Of a stretch of 64,000 bases of DNA, positions 9,076-16,477 are shown in pieces. Source of the DNA: Dyadobacter sp. Leaf189 (lineage in GTDB: Bacteria; Bacteroidota; Bacteroidia; Cytophagales; Spirosomataceae); the NCBI RefSeq assembly GCF_001424405.1, contig NZ_LMPS01000001.1, positions 1,175,999 through 1,239,998 of the forward strand, in the 5' to 3' direction. The translations under genes were made by a program, and so were the position numbers. The notes under the pieces are model-generated. The model was not told where the DNA came from, searched no databases, and worked only from the letters and a program-made list of their open reading frames with translations. Each line of letters starts with the position of its first letter. Positions within the stretch are counted from its first letter, which is position 1.

Positions 9076-10068
9076 TTAAATCTCGCAGCGATATGTGATT
9101 TTCATGCACTCCCTCGCTCCAAGATTGCGCTTAAACCGGCTTAACGATTCTTTTTCGTTGCCAAGATGATCGAGGGAAGTCCCGAGGTCGAGGATCTGGC
9201 AATCTTCCTGCTGGCAGTGTTCGTATAAGCACTGCGTGAGAAGAATAATGGGACTGAATGCAGCATATGCATTGTCGTAGTCGGACAGGAAAAGATAGAG
9301 TACGTGTGGTGCTACACGTACGGCGATGATGACAGCTACAATCACACTTTTGTGGGAGGCAGTGAATGTCAGGAAGTGGTTGGGGAAAGTTTGCGTCAGT
9401 TTAGCAAGCTCTTCCTGCGAAACCGGAAGCGGGTATCCTTTTTGCGTATGACACTTATAGATAAACGAGTATATCTGCGCAGAAGGAGTGTTCATGTCTA
9501 GTGTGGCCTTGAAACCTGCGTTTAGAGTTTTTCGTAATCTACGCGCCGCAGTACTGCTGATTACGGTTGTGAATTGTGTTTCGGTTACAAGAATATATTG
9601 GTTTATAAGGGTACGAAATGGATTGAAACCAGTATTTATATAATTCCAATGCGTTTTCTCGTGAATTTCGAGATAATAACAGGAGGGAGGGGTTTTGATA
9701 ATTAGAGTTTTACACGAACTTCGTGCAAGCCAGTCCCTGATCGAATGCAGCATGAAAATCAGCTCGCTGTTTGTGCAGTTTTCCTGAAAAGTAAGTCCTC
9801 CAAACGGAGCTTTCAGCAGTGAAACCCAGCAGCCGGCAACGTCTACATTACAGTGAAATTCGGCTATGATCTGATGAGAACAATTTCTAGCCATTAAAAA
9901 GGTCTGAACAGGAGAGTTTGTCAATTGAAGATGCGAACCCTTGAAGAACAGAAAATCAGAAAGTGAGGTCTCGTGACTGCAAAGGGGGTATTCGTCAAAC
10001 ACCATCATAGTTATTCGACCATTGTCACAAGAAAAAATAGGTGCCTTTTGTAAATCCCGAATGAACAA
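9076..10068 (-). CDS. FemAB/GNAT-like acyltransferase, cysteine-rich
   Basis: The 330-residue protein resembles FemAB-type or GNAT family (CelD-like) enzymes of two tandem acyltransferase folds. The C-terminal 'ILDLGTSLDHLGNEKESLSRFKRNLGA' is the characteristic 'D.G......gl..FK..fg' ending. Proteins of this group transfer amino acyl or acyl groups to cell-wall or capsule precursors; the substrate here is unknown. It is odd in having 14 cysteines (over 4%), far more than its neighbours. A 229-base AT-rich intergenic region follows its start. Confidence 0.6.
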   Translation of the reverse strand: MFIRDLQKAPIFSCDNGRITMMVFDEYPLCSHETSLSDFLFFKGSHLQLTNSPVQTFLMARNCSHQIIAEFHCNVDVAGCWVSLLKAPFGGLTFQENCTNSELIFMLHSIRDWLARSSCKTLIIKTPPSCYYLEIHEKTHWNYINTGFNPFRTLINQYILVTETQFTTVISSTAARRLRKTLNAGFKATLDMNTPSAQIYSFIYKCHTQKGYPLPVSQEELAKLTQTFPNHFLTFTASHKSVIVAVIIAVRVAPHVLYLFLSDYDNAYAAFSPIILLTQCLYEHCQQEDCQILDLGTSLDHLGNEKESLSRFKRNLGARECMKITYRCEI

Positions 10069-10297
10069 GCGTGTGTAAGCGTTATTTGGAAATAAATGGT
10101 ATACTAATTTGATATTTTTTATGTTTAATACAATGCAGATTACTATTTTTGTTAATTATTCAAACAGTCCGGTTCGAGTGTACGGTAATTGCATAGGTTG
10201 GTAATCAGGTCTTTGAATTTAGTTGTTAAGTGTACACAAGCGGCGCTTAGCTTTAATTTAATCAGATTTCATACATATAATTGGCCCGAGCCCATCC

Positions 10298-10918
10298 ATG
10301 AAACACATACTTATCGCCGAAGATCATGCAGTAGTGAGAATCGGTACGAAGCACCTCCTCAAATCATTGATTCCGGACTCTACCATTTCGGACGTTGACG
10401 ATTTTGATAAGATACTTCAGGAAATTGAAGTAAAAGCATACGACCTTCTGATCCTGGATATCAATATCCCAGGAGGCAATACAACTAAAATGGTTGAAAC
10501 CATTCGTCAGAAATCCCCGGGAACGAGGATACTGATGTTTTCCAGCTACGATGAACAGCTATACGGCCTGATGTACCTTCAAGCAGGTGCAGACGGTTAT
10601 CTGTCCAAAGATGCGCCGGAAGAAGAGTTTAAAACAGCTGTAATGAGCGTTTTGAACAACAAAAAATACATGAGCGAGGATATGCAGCAGATGAATATCA
10701 ACCGTCTCATTAACCCGAAAGAGTATCTTCCGGACCCGATCGTAAGTTTGTCACCCCGCGAGACGGATGTGATGAACCTCTTGAAAGAAGGCTTGGGAAC
10801 AGCTAAAATCGCTGAAAAGCTCAACCTGCAACTTTCAACGGTAAGTACCTATAAAGCAAGGATTTTTGAAAAGCTGGGTGTTAAAAACATTGTTGAGCTG
10901 ATCACGAAAATCAAGTAA
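10298..10918 (+). CDS. Response regulator, NarL/FixJ (LuxR-type) family
   Basis: The 206-residue protein has an N-terminal receiver domain (about 1-120) with acidic pair Glu8/Asp9, phospho-acceptor Asp54 in 'LLILDINIPGG', a Ser/Thr position in 'MFSSYD' and the conserved Lys in 'YLSKDAPEEEF'. A C-terminal LuxR-type HTH (about 147-205) reads 'LSPRETDVMNLLKEGLGTAKIAEKL', ending 'STVSTYKARIFEKLGVKN'. It should bind DNA when phosphorylated. No kinase is adjacent, so it is an orphan here. It sits next to the polysaccharide cluster and may regulate it, which is inference. A weak promoter (TTG at 10223, TAGCTTTA at 10248) precedes it. Confidence 0.9.
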   Translation: MKHILIAEDHAVVRIGTKHLLKSLIPDSTISDVDDFDKILQEIEVKAYDLLILDINIPGGNTTKMVETIRQKSPGTRILMFSSYDEQLYGLMYLQAGADGYLSKDAPEEEFKTAVMSVLNNKKYMSEDMQQMNINRLINPKEYLPDPIVSLSPRETDVMNLLKEGLGTAKIAEKLNLQLSTVSTYKARIFEKLGVKNIVELITKIK

Positions 10919-10939
10919 GAACTCAGAAAATTTAATGCG

Positions 10940-10968
10940 GCTCCTGGATATGATTCAGGAGCTTTTTT
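10940..10968 (+). terminator. Intrinsic terminator after the LuxR-type regulator
   Basis: A 7-bp stem GCTCCTG/CAGGAGC with a 9-base loop is followed by six T residues, 21 bases after the stop codon. Confidence 0.8.
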
Positions 10969-10999
10969 ATTTATGTGCGATATTGCGCATTCAGAATAA

Positions 11000-11539
11000 A
11001 TGAAAAATATGCGAAAGCTGGAAGTTGAGGAAATGAATCGCCTGACGGTCGAGGAGTTCAGGGAGGCTGAGAAATTTCCTTTTGTGATTGTACTTGATAA
11101 CATCAGAAGTTTAAACAACGTAGGCTCCTTTTTCAGGACTGCGGATGCATTCCGTGCCCAAAAGATATTCCTCTGTGGCTACACACAGGAGCCGCCGCAC
11201 CGTGAAATCACCAGAAGCGCGCTGGGGGCCGAGCTCTCTGTAGAATGGGAGAAATGCGCCAGTGCAGTTGATACTGTAAGACAACTGAAAGCAAGCGGGT
11301 ATCAGGTGTGGTGTGCCGAGCAGGCAGAAGGCAGTACCTATCTGCAAAATTTCGAACCATTAAATGGAAAACCCTGCGCCTTTGTATTTGGTAATGAGGT
11401 AGAAGGCGTAAACCAGGAGGTGATTGCGGAAAGCGACGGCTGCATTGAAATCCCGCAGTTTGGTACCAAACACTCTTTCAATGTATCGGTCTCTGCGGGG
11501 ATCGTAATTTGGGAATTTGTAAGAAAAAATTTAACATAA
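11000..11539 (+). CDS. TrmH/SpoU family RNA methyltransferase
   Basis: The 179-residue protein shows the SPOUT class motifs: motif 1 'LDNIRSLNNVGSFFRTADAF' (about 34-53), motif 2 'FVFGNEVEGVNQEV' and motif 3 'EIPQFGTKHSFNVSVSAGIVIWEF' near the C-terminus, which form the trefoil-knot SAM site. These enzymes 2'-O-methylate ribose in tRNA or rRNA. The short length without an N-terminal RNA-binding domain resembles TrmH and TrmL-like enzymes. The specific nucleotide cannot be assigned. A second ATG at 11009 is an alternative start. Confidence 0.88.
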   Translation: MKNMRKLEVEEMNRLTVEEFREAEKFPFVIVLDNIRSLNNVGSFFRTADAFRAQKIFLCGYTQEPPHREITRSALGAELSVEWEKCASAVDTVRQLKASGYQVWCAEQAEGSTYLQNFEPLNGKPCAFVFGNEVEGVNQEVIAESDGCIEIPQFGTKHSFNVSVSAGIVIWEFVRKNLT

Positions 11540-11628
11540 ATATAACACCAAATATTTGGTCATTGTCGCCGAATAAATGCTAATTGCAGGTTCAGCATTG
11601 TTCTTTGTCTACACAGAAAATCAGATTT

Positions 11629-12060
11629 ATGAAATCGGCTACAAAAAAGTTGTCAACTGAACTTGCGGAAACGCTTACAGGTAAAATCGAAGCAGTTTCG
11701 GCAGGATCGAAGAAAATAAAGAAATCCATCGAAAAGGCAGCCGCTAAACTAGCGAAGAAGGTTGCGAAATTTGAAAAGGAAACTCAGAAGAAAAAGGCAA
11801 AAGAAGCGAAGAATGCAGAGAAGAAAATAAAGCAGAAAACAGATAAAAAAGAAGGTAAAAAGGAGAAAACGGAGAAAATTGCGGCACTCGTAGCGGCAGC
11901 TTCTTCGAAAGCACCGGTTGCTGCACCTGTAAAAGCTGTTAAGCCTGTTTCAACCAAAGTGGCACCCGCCAAATCAGCGGCAAGGACCGCTGCTCAGAAA
12001 CCGGCTTCAACACAGCCAGCTCCTGTACAAACGGAAACTACTTCTGCTGAACAAGTCTAG
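11629..12060 (+). CDS. Lysine/alanine-rich histone-H1-like protein
   Basis: This 143-residue protein is very basic. Residues 1-85 are Lys/Glu/Ala-rich and predicted helical ('KKIKKSIEKAAAKLAKKVAKF'), and 86-143 form an Ala/Pro/Lys-rich flexible tail ('APVKAVKPVSTKVAPAK'). The composition recalls histone H1-like Hc1 proteins that bind DNA, but no catalytic or named domain is seen and such low-complexity regions arise often. I chose the ATG at 11629; an upstream in-frame TTG lacks support. A strong terminator follows ten bases after the stop. Confidence 0.7.
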   Translation: MKSATKKLSTELAETLTGKIEAVSAGSKKIKKSIEKAAAKLAKKVAKFEKETQKKKAKEAKNAEKKIKQKTDKKEGKKEKTEKIAALVAAASSKAPVAAPVKAVKPVSTKVAPAKSAARTAAQKPASTQPAPVQTETTSAEQV

Positions 12061-12069
12061 AATTTGCAT

Positions 12070-12097
12070 GAGCCGGCCTGAAAGCCGGCTCTTTTTT
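12070..12097. terminator. Intrinsic terminator
   Basis: An 8-bp GC-rich stem GAGCCGGC/GCCGGCTC with a 6-base loop and six T residues on the + strand ends the lysine-rich gene. It sits against the 3' end of the convergent pgeF gene. Confidence 0.85.
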
Positions 12098-12878
12098 ATT
12101 TAAGCTCTCCGGTTGTAAACCCGATTGTAGCCAGCATTCTGCCGGTTACCCCATTTTCGTTCCGGTACGAAAAATAATCTTCGTTGTTCAAAACCGTTGA
12201 ATAAGGCGATATTTCGATGTTTTCAGCAGGCAGACCTACTTCTAGTAGCTGGGCCTGATTGCTTTTTTTGAGATCAACAAAGAACTTCCTTTTCTCATCG
12301 TCCCATCTTTTGCAGGTATCGTCAAAATGCTGCGCGACGTCTTCGCCCACTTCAAATGAGCACTCGTCGATACAAGTACCGATGTAAGCAAGGCAATTTT
12401 CAGGTTTGCTACCGTATAACTCCTGCATTTTCAAAACCGTTTTAGCAACAATTTTCCCTACTGTTCCCCGCCAGCCCGCGTGAATCGCCGCAGCCGCATT
12501 GCCTCTGGGATCGAGTATCAGGATCGGCGTACAATCAGCTACCGTTACCGCAAGCTGGATCCCTTTTATTTGCGTGATCAATGCGTCGTAACCTTCAAAT
12601 CTACCGGGTTCTGTCACGTTTAAAATCTCTGTCCCATGTACCTGGTGCGATTTTGCTACTGTAACAAAAGGAATATGCAAAGCCTCAAAAAAGAGCTTGT
12701 TGTTTTCAAGTACATTTTCATAACTATCCTGCGTTCCGCCCAGGTTAAGTGAATGGAATGGCGCGGGGCTCACACCTCCGTGCCTGGTACTTTCAGCGGC
12801 TACCACATTCGTGAACTGACTGAAAATTGCAGGTATGCGGAATAAAGGCTTGGTTTCAGATTGTGTGGATTCGTTCAT
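12096..12878 (-). CDS. pgeF: PgeF/YfiH family protein (peptidoglycan editing factor, laccase-domain purine nucleoside phosphorylase-like)
   Basis: The predicted product has 260 residues. It has the three metal-site blocks of the DUF152 family: 'KSHQVHGTEI' (His), 'VTVADCTPILI' (Cys) and 'AAIHAGWRGTVGKIV' (His), plus 'LAYIGTCIDECSFEVGEDV'. The E. coli homologue removes mis-incorporated L-Ser from UDP-MurNAc peptides, and other members act on purine nucleosides; both are cytoplasmic. The length fits the family (about 245-260). A perfect TATTTTTG -7 box on the minus strand precedes the gene. Confidence 0.9.
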   Translation of the reverse strand: MNESTQSETKPLFRIPAIFSQFTNVVAAESTRHGGVSPAPFHSLNLGGTQDSYENVLENNKLFFEALHIPFVTVAKSHQVHGTEILNVTEPGRFEGYDALITQIKGIQLAVTVADCTPILILDPRGNAAAAIHAGWRGTVGKIVAKTVLKMQELYGSKPENCLAYIGTCIDECSFEVGEDVAQHFDDTCKRWDDEKRKFFVDLKKSNQAQLLEVGLPAENIEISPYSTVLNNEDYFSYRNENGVTGRMLATIGFTTGELK

Positions 12879-12895
12879 ACTGCTTTGTGTTTGTT

Positions 12896-12903
12896 CAAAA
12901 ATA
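12896..12903 (-). promoter_or_regulatory. Candidate -7 box of pgeF
   Basis: On the minus strand the sequence TATTTTTG matches TAnnTTTG and ends 17 bases before the pgeF start codon. No convincing -33 element is seen. Confidence 0.3.
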
Positions 12904-13036
12904 GAGCATTCCGGTGAGCAGGTTTGCTGTTCTGAATTTATTTTGAGTATAAAAGGTTGCTTGAACAGCCGACGGGACGTGCATATGCGTTACCGCCGCT
13001 AAACCGGCAGGTTCGGCGATTGACAAATAAATGCGC

Positions 13037-13044
13037 TAAATTTG
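13037..13044 (+). promoter_or_regulatory. Candidate -7 box of the glycosyltransferase gene
   Basis: TAAATTTG is a full match to TAnnTTTG, 36 bases before the chosen ATG at 13081. It lies over the start of the longer open frame, which supports the later start codon. Confidence 0.35.
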
Positions 13045-13080
13045 CCCCCGGTGAATGCCCAAATTGATGATGAAGTGATT

Positions 13081-14067
13081 ATGATAAAAGTAAGCGTCTG
13101 CGTTGTTACCTATAACCACGAGAAGTTTGTAGCTCAAATGCTGGATTCTATTCTGATGCAGCAAACTACATTTCCCTTCGAAATTGTGGTAGGCGATGAT
13201 AATTCGAAGGATAACACAGCGGCTATTTTGAAGGAATACCAACAACGTTACCCCGATCAAATCAGGCTGTTGCTGCACCCGAAGAATATGGGCCTCAATG
13301 GTAAATACAATGCACTGTCCACCTTCGCTGCCGCAAAAGGGGAGTATATCGCCCAGTTTGACGGCGACGATTATCTGATTTCGCCGTTCAAGCTTCAAAA
13401 GCAGGTGGAAATGCTGGATGCGAATCCGCATTACTCCGCTTGTTACCATAATGCCCGCGTCATTTTCGACGACAATGCAGCGCCGCCTTACCTGGTGAAT
13501 ACGCTGAAAAAACCTGAGATAACAGTAGACGATCTGATCGGGGAGGATGAGCTTTGTTTTATAGCGACTTCCAGCCTGATGTTCAGGAGAGAGGATTTTG
13601 CGAAAAACCCTGATCCGGAATGGACTAACCTGTCAACGAGTGGAGATATCCCGCGTAATATCATGTTCGCAACACGCGGACCGATCGGCTATATCGATGA
13701 AGTAATGTCGGTTTACAGGAAAAACAGGGGAGGAGCCAGTTTTGCCGACAACCATTACGGTGCCGATTTCCTTTTCAACCGCATTCAGCTGTACGAGAAC
13801 ATCAACAAGGAGTTGAACTACAAGTATGATGACCGCATCAAGAAAAATCTGAGCGTATATTATTACAAGCTGCTGTTTTCAAAAGAATACGGCAATACCT
13901 ACTGGCCGCGGTTGAAATATGCACTGAAATATCTTTCCCTGGCCGAGCCGGCCCCTGAAAAGAAAAAGGAGGTGATACGTGACTTCGTCGTACCGGGATT
14001 TGCCATGAAAGTTTACAGTTTCATAGCACTCAGCCTTTATAATCTGAAAAGCAAGGCAAAAGCTTAA
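13081..14067 (+). CDS. Glycosyltransferase family 2
   Basis: The 328-residue GT-A fold enzyme starts MIKVSVCVVTYNHEKF and has 'FEIVVGDDNSKDNT' (nucleotide binding, about 35-48), 'NALSTFAAAKGEYIAQFDGDDYL' with the DxD motif (about 97-101) and 'FIATSSLMFRREDF' on the acceptor side. It transfers a sugar from a nucleotide donor, probably at the inner face of the membrane. No other glycan gene is adjacent, so its pathway is unclear; it may belong to the cluster 3 kb upstream. A strong hairpin terminator follows 22 bases after the stop. Confidence 0.88.
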   Translation: MIKVSVCVVTYNHEKFVAQMLDSILMQQTTFPFEIVVGDDNSKDNTAAILKEYQQRYPDQIRLLLHPKNMGLNGKYNALSTFAAAKGEYIAQFDGDDYLISPFKLQKQVEMLDANPHYSACYHNARVIFDDNAAPPYLVNTLKKPEITVDDLIGEDELCFIATSSLMFRREDFAKNPDPEWTNLSTSGDIPRNIMFATRGPIGYIDEVMSVYRKNRGGASFADNHYGADFLFNRIQLYENINKELNYKYDDRIKKNLSVYYYKLLFSKEYGNTYWPRLKYALKYLSLAEPAPEKKKEVIRDFVVPGFAMKVYSFIALSLYNLKSKAKA

Positions 14068-14089
14068 TGCAAATAGATGGTACAAAACA

Positions 14090-14121
14090 AGAGGGTCGGC
14101 ATGCCGACCCTCTTTGTTTTT
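14090..14121. terminator. Bidirectional intrinsic terminator
   Basis: Perfect 11-bp arms AGAGGGTCGGC/GCCGACCCTCT, separated by two bases, are followed by T-rich sequence on the + strand. It separates the convergent glycosyltransferase and DinB genes. Confidence 0.85.
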
Positions 14122-14635
14122 AAAATAACATCTCCTGCGGCGGAGTTGCACCTTTCATCCGAATGTAAGGTGTGGTTTGTCCGCGATGGTGGGTTTGGTG
14201 TTCAAATGCTTTCTCGAAAGCCTCTCCCAATGTGATATCCCTGCCAAAAACCTTCACGCTTTTGTTCCAGTCAGCTTCGGCTACACCTTGTAAAGATGTA
14301 ATTACAAAATCGTAGCTCGCCATTACAGCTTTGGTGACAGACGCTTTTGATTGGTCAGCCATTTTCTCTGCAGATCCTTCAAGTGGTCCTTTTTTGCCGG
14401 TTGCTGATGCTATAAATCCAATGTTGGCGTCGGCCAGGTGGTCCATTTGTCCGGCGAAGGAGCGGATCTCAGGCGTAGGTTTGAATGCATAACCGTCTTC
14501 CGGCATGGCGTCCAGATATGCTTTCGTGTAGGCTTTGGCTCTTTCCCAATCCTTAACCTGCTTTGTGATGGTACTTTGCGCGAATACTGAGCAGGTTGTC
14601 AGCAGCATTAAACAGATGATAGTGATTTGTTTCAT
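14120..14635 (-). CDS. Secreted DinB family protein
   Basis: A 171-residue protein with a clear signal peptide (MKQITIICLMLLTTCSVFAQ, cleavage after about residue 20) and a DinB_2-like four-helix bundle. Conserved histidines are seen in 'GQMDHLADANIGF' and 'FEHQTHHRGQTTPYIRM'. DinB folds bind a divalent metal through a His triad. Many family members are thiol transferases, but an exported form has no known reaction. A promoter-like TTG-N20-TACCTTTC lies upstream on the minus strand. Confidence 0.8.
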   Translation of the reverse strand: MKQITIICLMLLTTCSVFAQSTITKQVKDWERAKAYTKAYLDAMPEDGYAFKPTPEIRSFAGQMDHLADANIGFIASATGKKGPLEGSAEKMADQSKASVTKAVMASYDFVITSLQGVAEADWNKSVKVFGRDITLGEAFEKAFEHQTHHRGQTTPYIRMKGATPPQEMLF

Positions 14636-14667
14636 TCGATTTTGTTTTGGTGGTTAAAAAAACGCCC

Positions 14668-14698
14668 GAAAGGTAGCTTTAAGTGGTACGATTGTCAA
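14668..14698 (-). promoter_or_regulatory. Candidate promoter of the secreted DinB gene
   Basis: On the minus strand TTG and TACCTTTC are separated by 20 bases. This differs from the Bacteroidota TTTG / TAnnTTTG pattern by one -7 base. Confidence 0.3.
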
Positions 14699-14857
14699 CA
14701 AGAGCGGAGACTAATTAACTTTCGGCAGGTTTCGGTGTCCCAATGCCGTTCCTCAGGTGCATTTTCACCGATTAATCATTTTATTGCGGGATAAAGGCTG
14801 GTATCCACCGGAACGGATTTTTGAGATACTGCAATTTGCCAATTGTATTTACAGATT

Positions 14858-16087
14858 ATGCCTGAAACTCCCCAAGAGCGTGCACAAAAATACCTGGACC
14901 TTGGTCACAGCGAGGCCGAAAACCACGCAAAGGTCCAGCTTGAACTTTATGAAAAGCGGGTCAAAGACACAGCTTCGGCAACCAATGTGATCTCCGAGTT
15001 TTTCAAAACAAACCTGATCGATTTCGCCTGGCATTACCTTAAAAGCCGGTTTGGACCGCGCCACCCGTACCAGGCATATCCCAAGAATGGCGACACCGGC
15101 ATATATCCCCTGCAATCCTCCATTCCGTCCCGCGAGGGGATCAGCATTGCATTGATGTCCGACTGGGCGAGTGATACTGCTGAGTCTGACAAAGTAGCCA
15201 ACCTGGTTTCGCGGTACGCGCCTGATTATACCATTCACATGGGGGATATCTACTTCGTAGGAACGCCCAAAGAAATTGAAGAGAACTTTACGGCACCGCA
15301 CGCTTCCTGGTACTATGGTGCGTCCGGGAGTCTCGCATTGTCGGGAAATCACGAGATGTACTCCAATGGAAACGCCTACTTTCAACACCTGCTGCCGGCC
15401 ATGTATGCGTTGGACGGAGAAGTGAAGAAAACACAGCAGGCAGGTTTCTTTTGTCTTGAAAATGCGCATTGGCGGATTATAGGGATTGATACCGGCTATA
15501 CTTCGGTAGGGCGGCCGCTGCTGGAAATCATTTCGCCGCCTGATTGTCACCTGCGAAAAGAACAGCTCGCGTGGCTGCGTGACGTAGTCAGGCTGGGTGA
15601 TGTAAATGACAAGCGCGGATTGGTTTTTCTGAGTCACCATCCTTATTTATCTGCATTCCGGGAGGAGTATGTAAAGCCTGGTGAACAGATCAGGGAGTTA
15701 CTTGGTGAAGCGGAAAGGCCGGTGATCTGGCTGTGGGGCCACGATCACAGATTGGTTATTTATGAAAAAGTAAAAAATGGGAACGGACCTGTCGCCTACG
15801 GCCGGTGCATTGGGCACGGTGGCTTGCCGGTAGAGATCAAAATGCCCGATCCGAAGGATATCGGTAAAATCAGTCTGTACGATCGCCGCGTAAGAACTGT
15901 GATCAAAAGGCATTCACTCGGCTACAATGGTTTTGCGAGAATGCAGTTGAAAGGCGAAAACCTGAATATAGAGTATCGTGATCTGGAAGATACCTGTGTG
16001 TACGAAGAGTGCTGGACAGTGGATAAAGAGAATGGCCAGCTCTCGTGGGAAGTGATTCAGGCACTTCCGGAGCTGGCCATTCGGTAA
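14858..16087 (+). CDS. Calcineurin-like metallophosphoesterase
   Basis: The protein has 409 residues. The dinuclear metal site motifs appear in order: 'ALMSDWASD' (about 97-105), 'IHMGDIYFVG' (about 125-134), 'LSGNHEMYSNG' (about 160-170), 'FLSHHPYLSAF' and 'WLWGHDHRLVIY'. It should hydrolyse phosphomonoesters or diesters; the first motif has Asp-Trp in place of the usual D-x-H, so the metal ligands may differ. No signal peptide is seen. I took the ATG at 14858 rather than a TTG 15 bases upstream. The neighbours give no pathway clue. Confidence 0.82.
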   Translation: MPETPQERAQKYLDLGHSEAENHAKVQLELYEKRVKDTASATNVISEFFKTNLIDFAWHYLKSRFGPRHPYQAYPKNGDTGIYPLQSSIPSREGISIALMSDWASDTAESDKVANLVSRYAPDYTIHMGDIYFVGTPKEIEENFTAPHASWYYGASGSLALSGNHEMYSNGNAYFQHLLPAMYALDGEVKKTQQAGFFCLENAHWRIIGIDTGYTSVGRPLLEIISPPDCHLRKEQLAWLRDVVRLGDVNDKRGLVFLSHHPYLSAFREEYVKPGEQIRELLGEAERPVIWLWGHDHRLVIYEKVKNGNGPVAYGRCIGHGGLPVEIKMPDPKDIGKISLYDRRVRTVIKRHSLGYNGFARMQLKGENLNIEYRDLEDTCVYEECWTVDKENGQLSWEVIQALPELAIR

Positions 16088-16113
16088 TGTTGCTGTTATC
16101 AGCCGGCAGTATG

Positions 16114-16302
16114 TCAGTGGTGCCCGGCGTCGTGGCTGTTGTCACGGTAGAATGCGGCAAAAGTGACCACAAGCCCGATTGTTCCGACGATGAAAACGAA
16201 CAAATCTGCAAATACTGCGAGGATAACAAACAGGATTACAAATGCAGCAACGTATGCAAAGCTGGATAATCCGGTGGTTTCGGTATGTGGTGTTTCAGAC
16301 AT
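16114..16302 (-). CDS. Small membrane protein
   Basis: The 62-residue protein has a polar N-terminus (MSETPHTETTGLSS), a long hydrophobic stretch (about 17-51) that could form one or two membrane helices, and a His/Asp-rich tail ending DNSHDAGHH. It has no recognised domain. The codon pattern and the clean charge layout suggest that it is real, but short length makes this uncertain. It is convergent with the phosphoesterase gene and divergent from the kinase gene. Confidence 0.55.
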   Translation of the reverse strand: MSETPHTETTGLSSFAYVAAFVILFVILAVFADLFVFIVGTIGLVVTFAAFYRDNSHDAGHH

Positions 16303-16382
16303 TTTATAAAGCTATTATTGAGATCGATTCCTTCGCGAAAATAATAATTACTGCCCAAGTTTCTGGTTTTTGGGACTGTTTT

Positions 16383-16412
16383 TTTGATAACAGTTGTTAT
16401 TCCATAGTTTTG
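16383..16412 (+). promoter_or_regulatory. Promoter with internal palindrome, gluconokinase gene
   Basis: TTTG (16383-16386) and TAGTTTTG (16405-16412) are separated by 18 bases, a good fit to the Bacteroidota -33/-7 pattern. The spacer holds an interrupted palindrome ATAAC-AGTT-GTTAT (16387-16400), in the position expected of a repressor operator. The repressor is not known. Confidence 0.45.
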
Positions 16413-16477
16413 TTTGAGTAAAATTTGCGGCTAATCCGATTCAAAAACTGATCCTGCTGCTGCTAAAATGACGTGCA

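Noticed and set aside
10168..10186. GGTTCGAGT, similar to a tRNA T-loop
   Set aside because: No acceptor stem, anticodon arm or D-loop can be formed around it.
14849..15640. 263-codon open frame on the minus strand opposite the phosphoesterase gene
   Set aside because: The + strand frame carries all phosphoesterase motifs. The opposite frame has none and is a GC-bias shadow.
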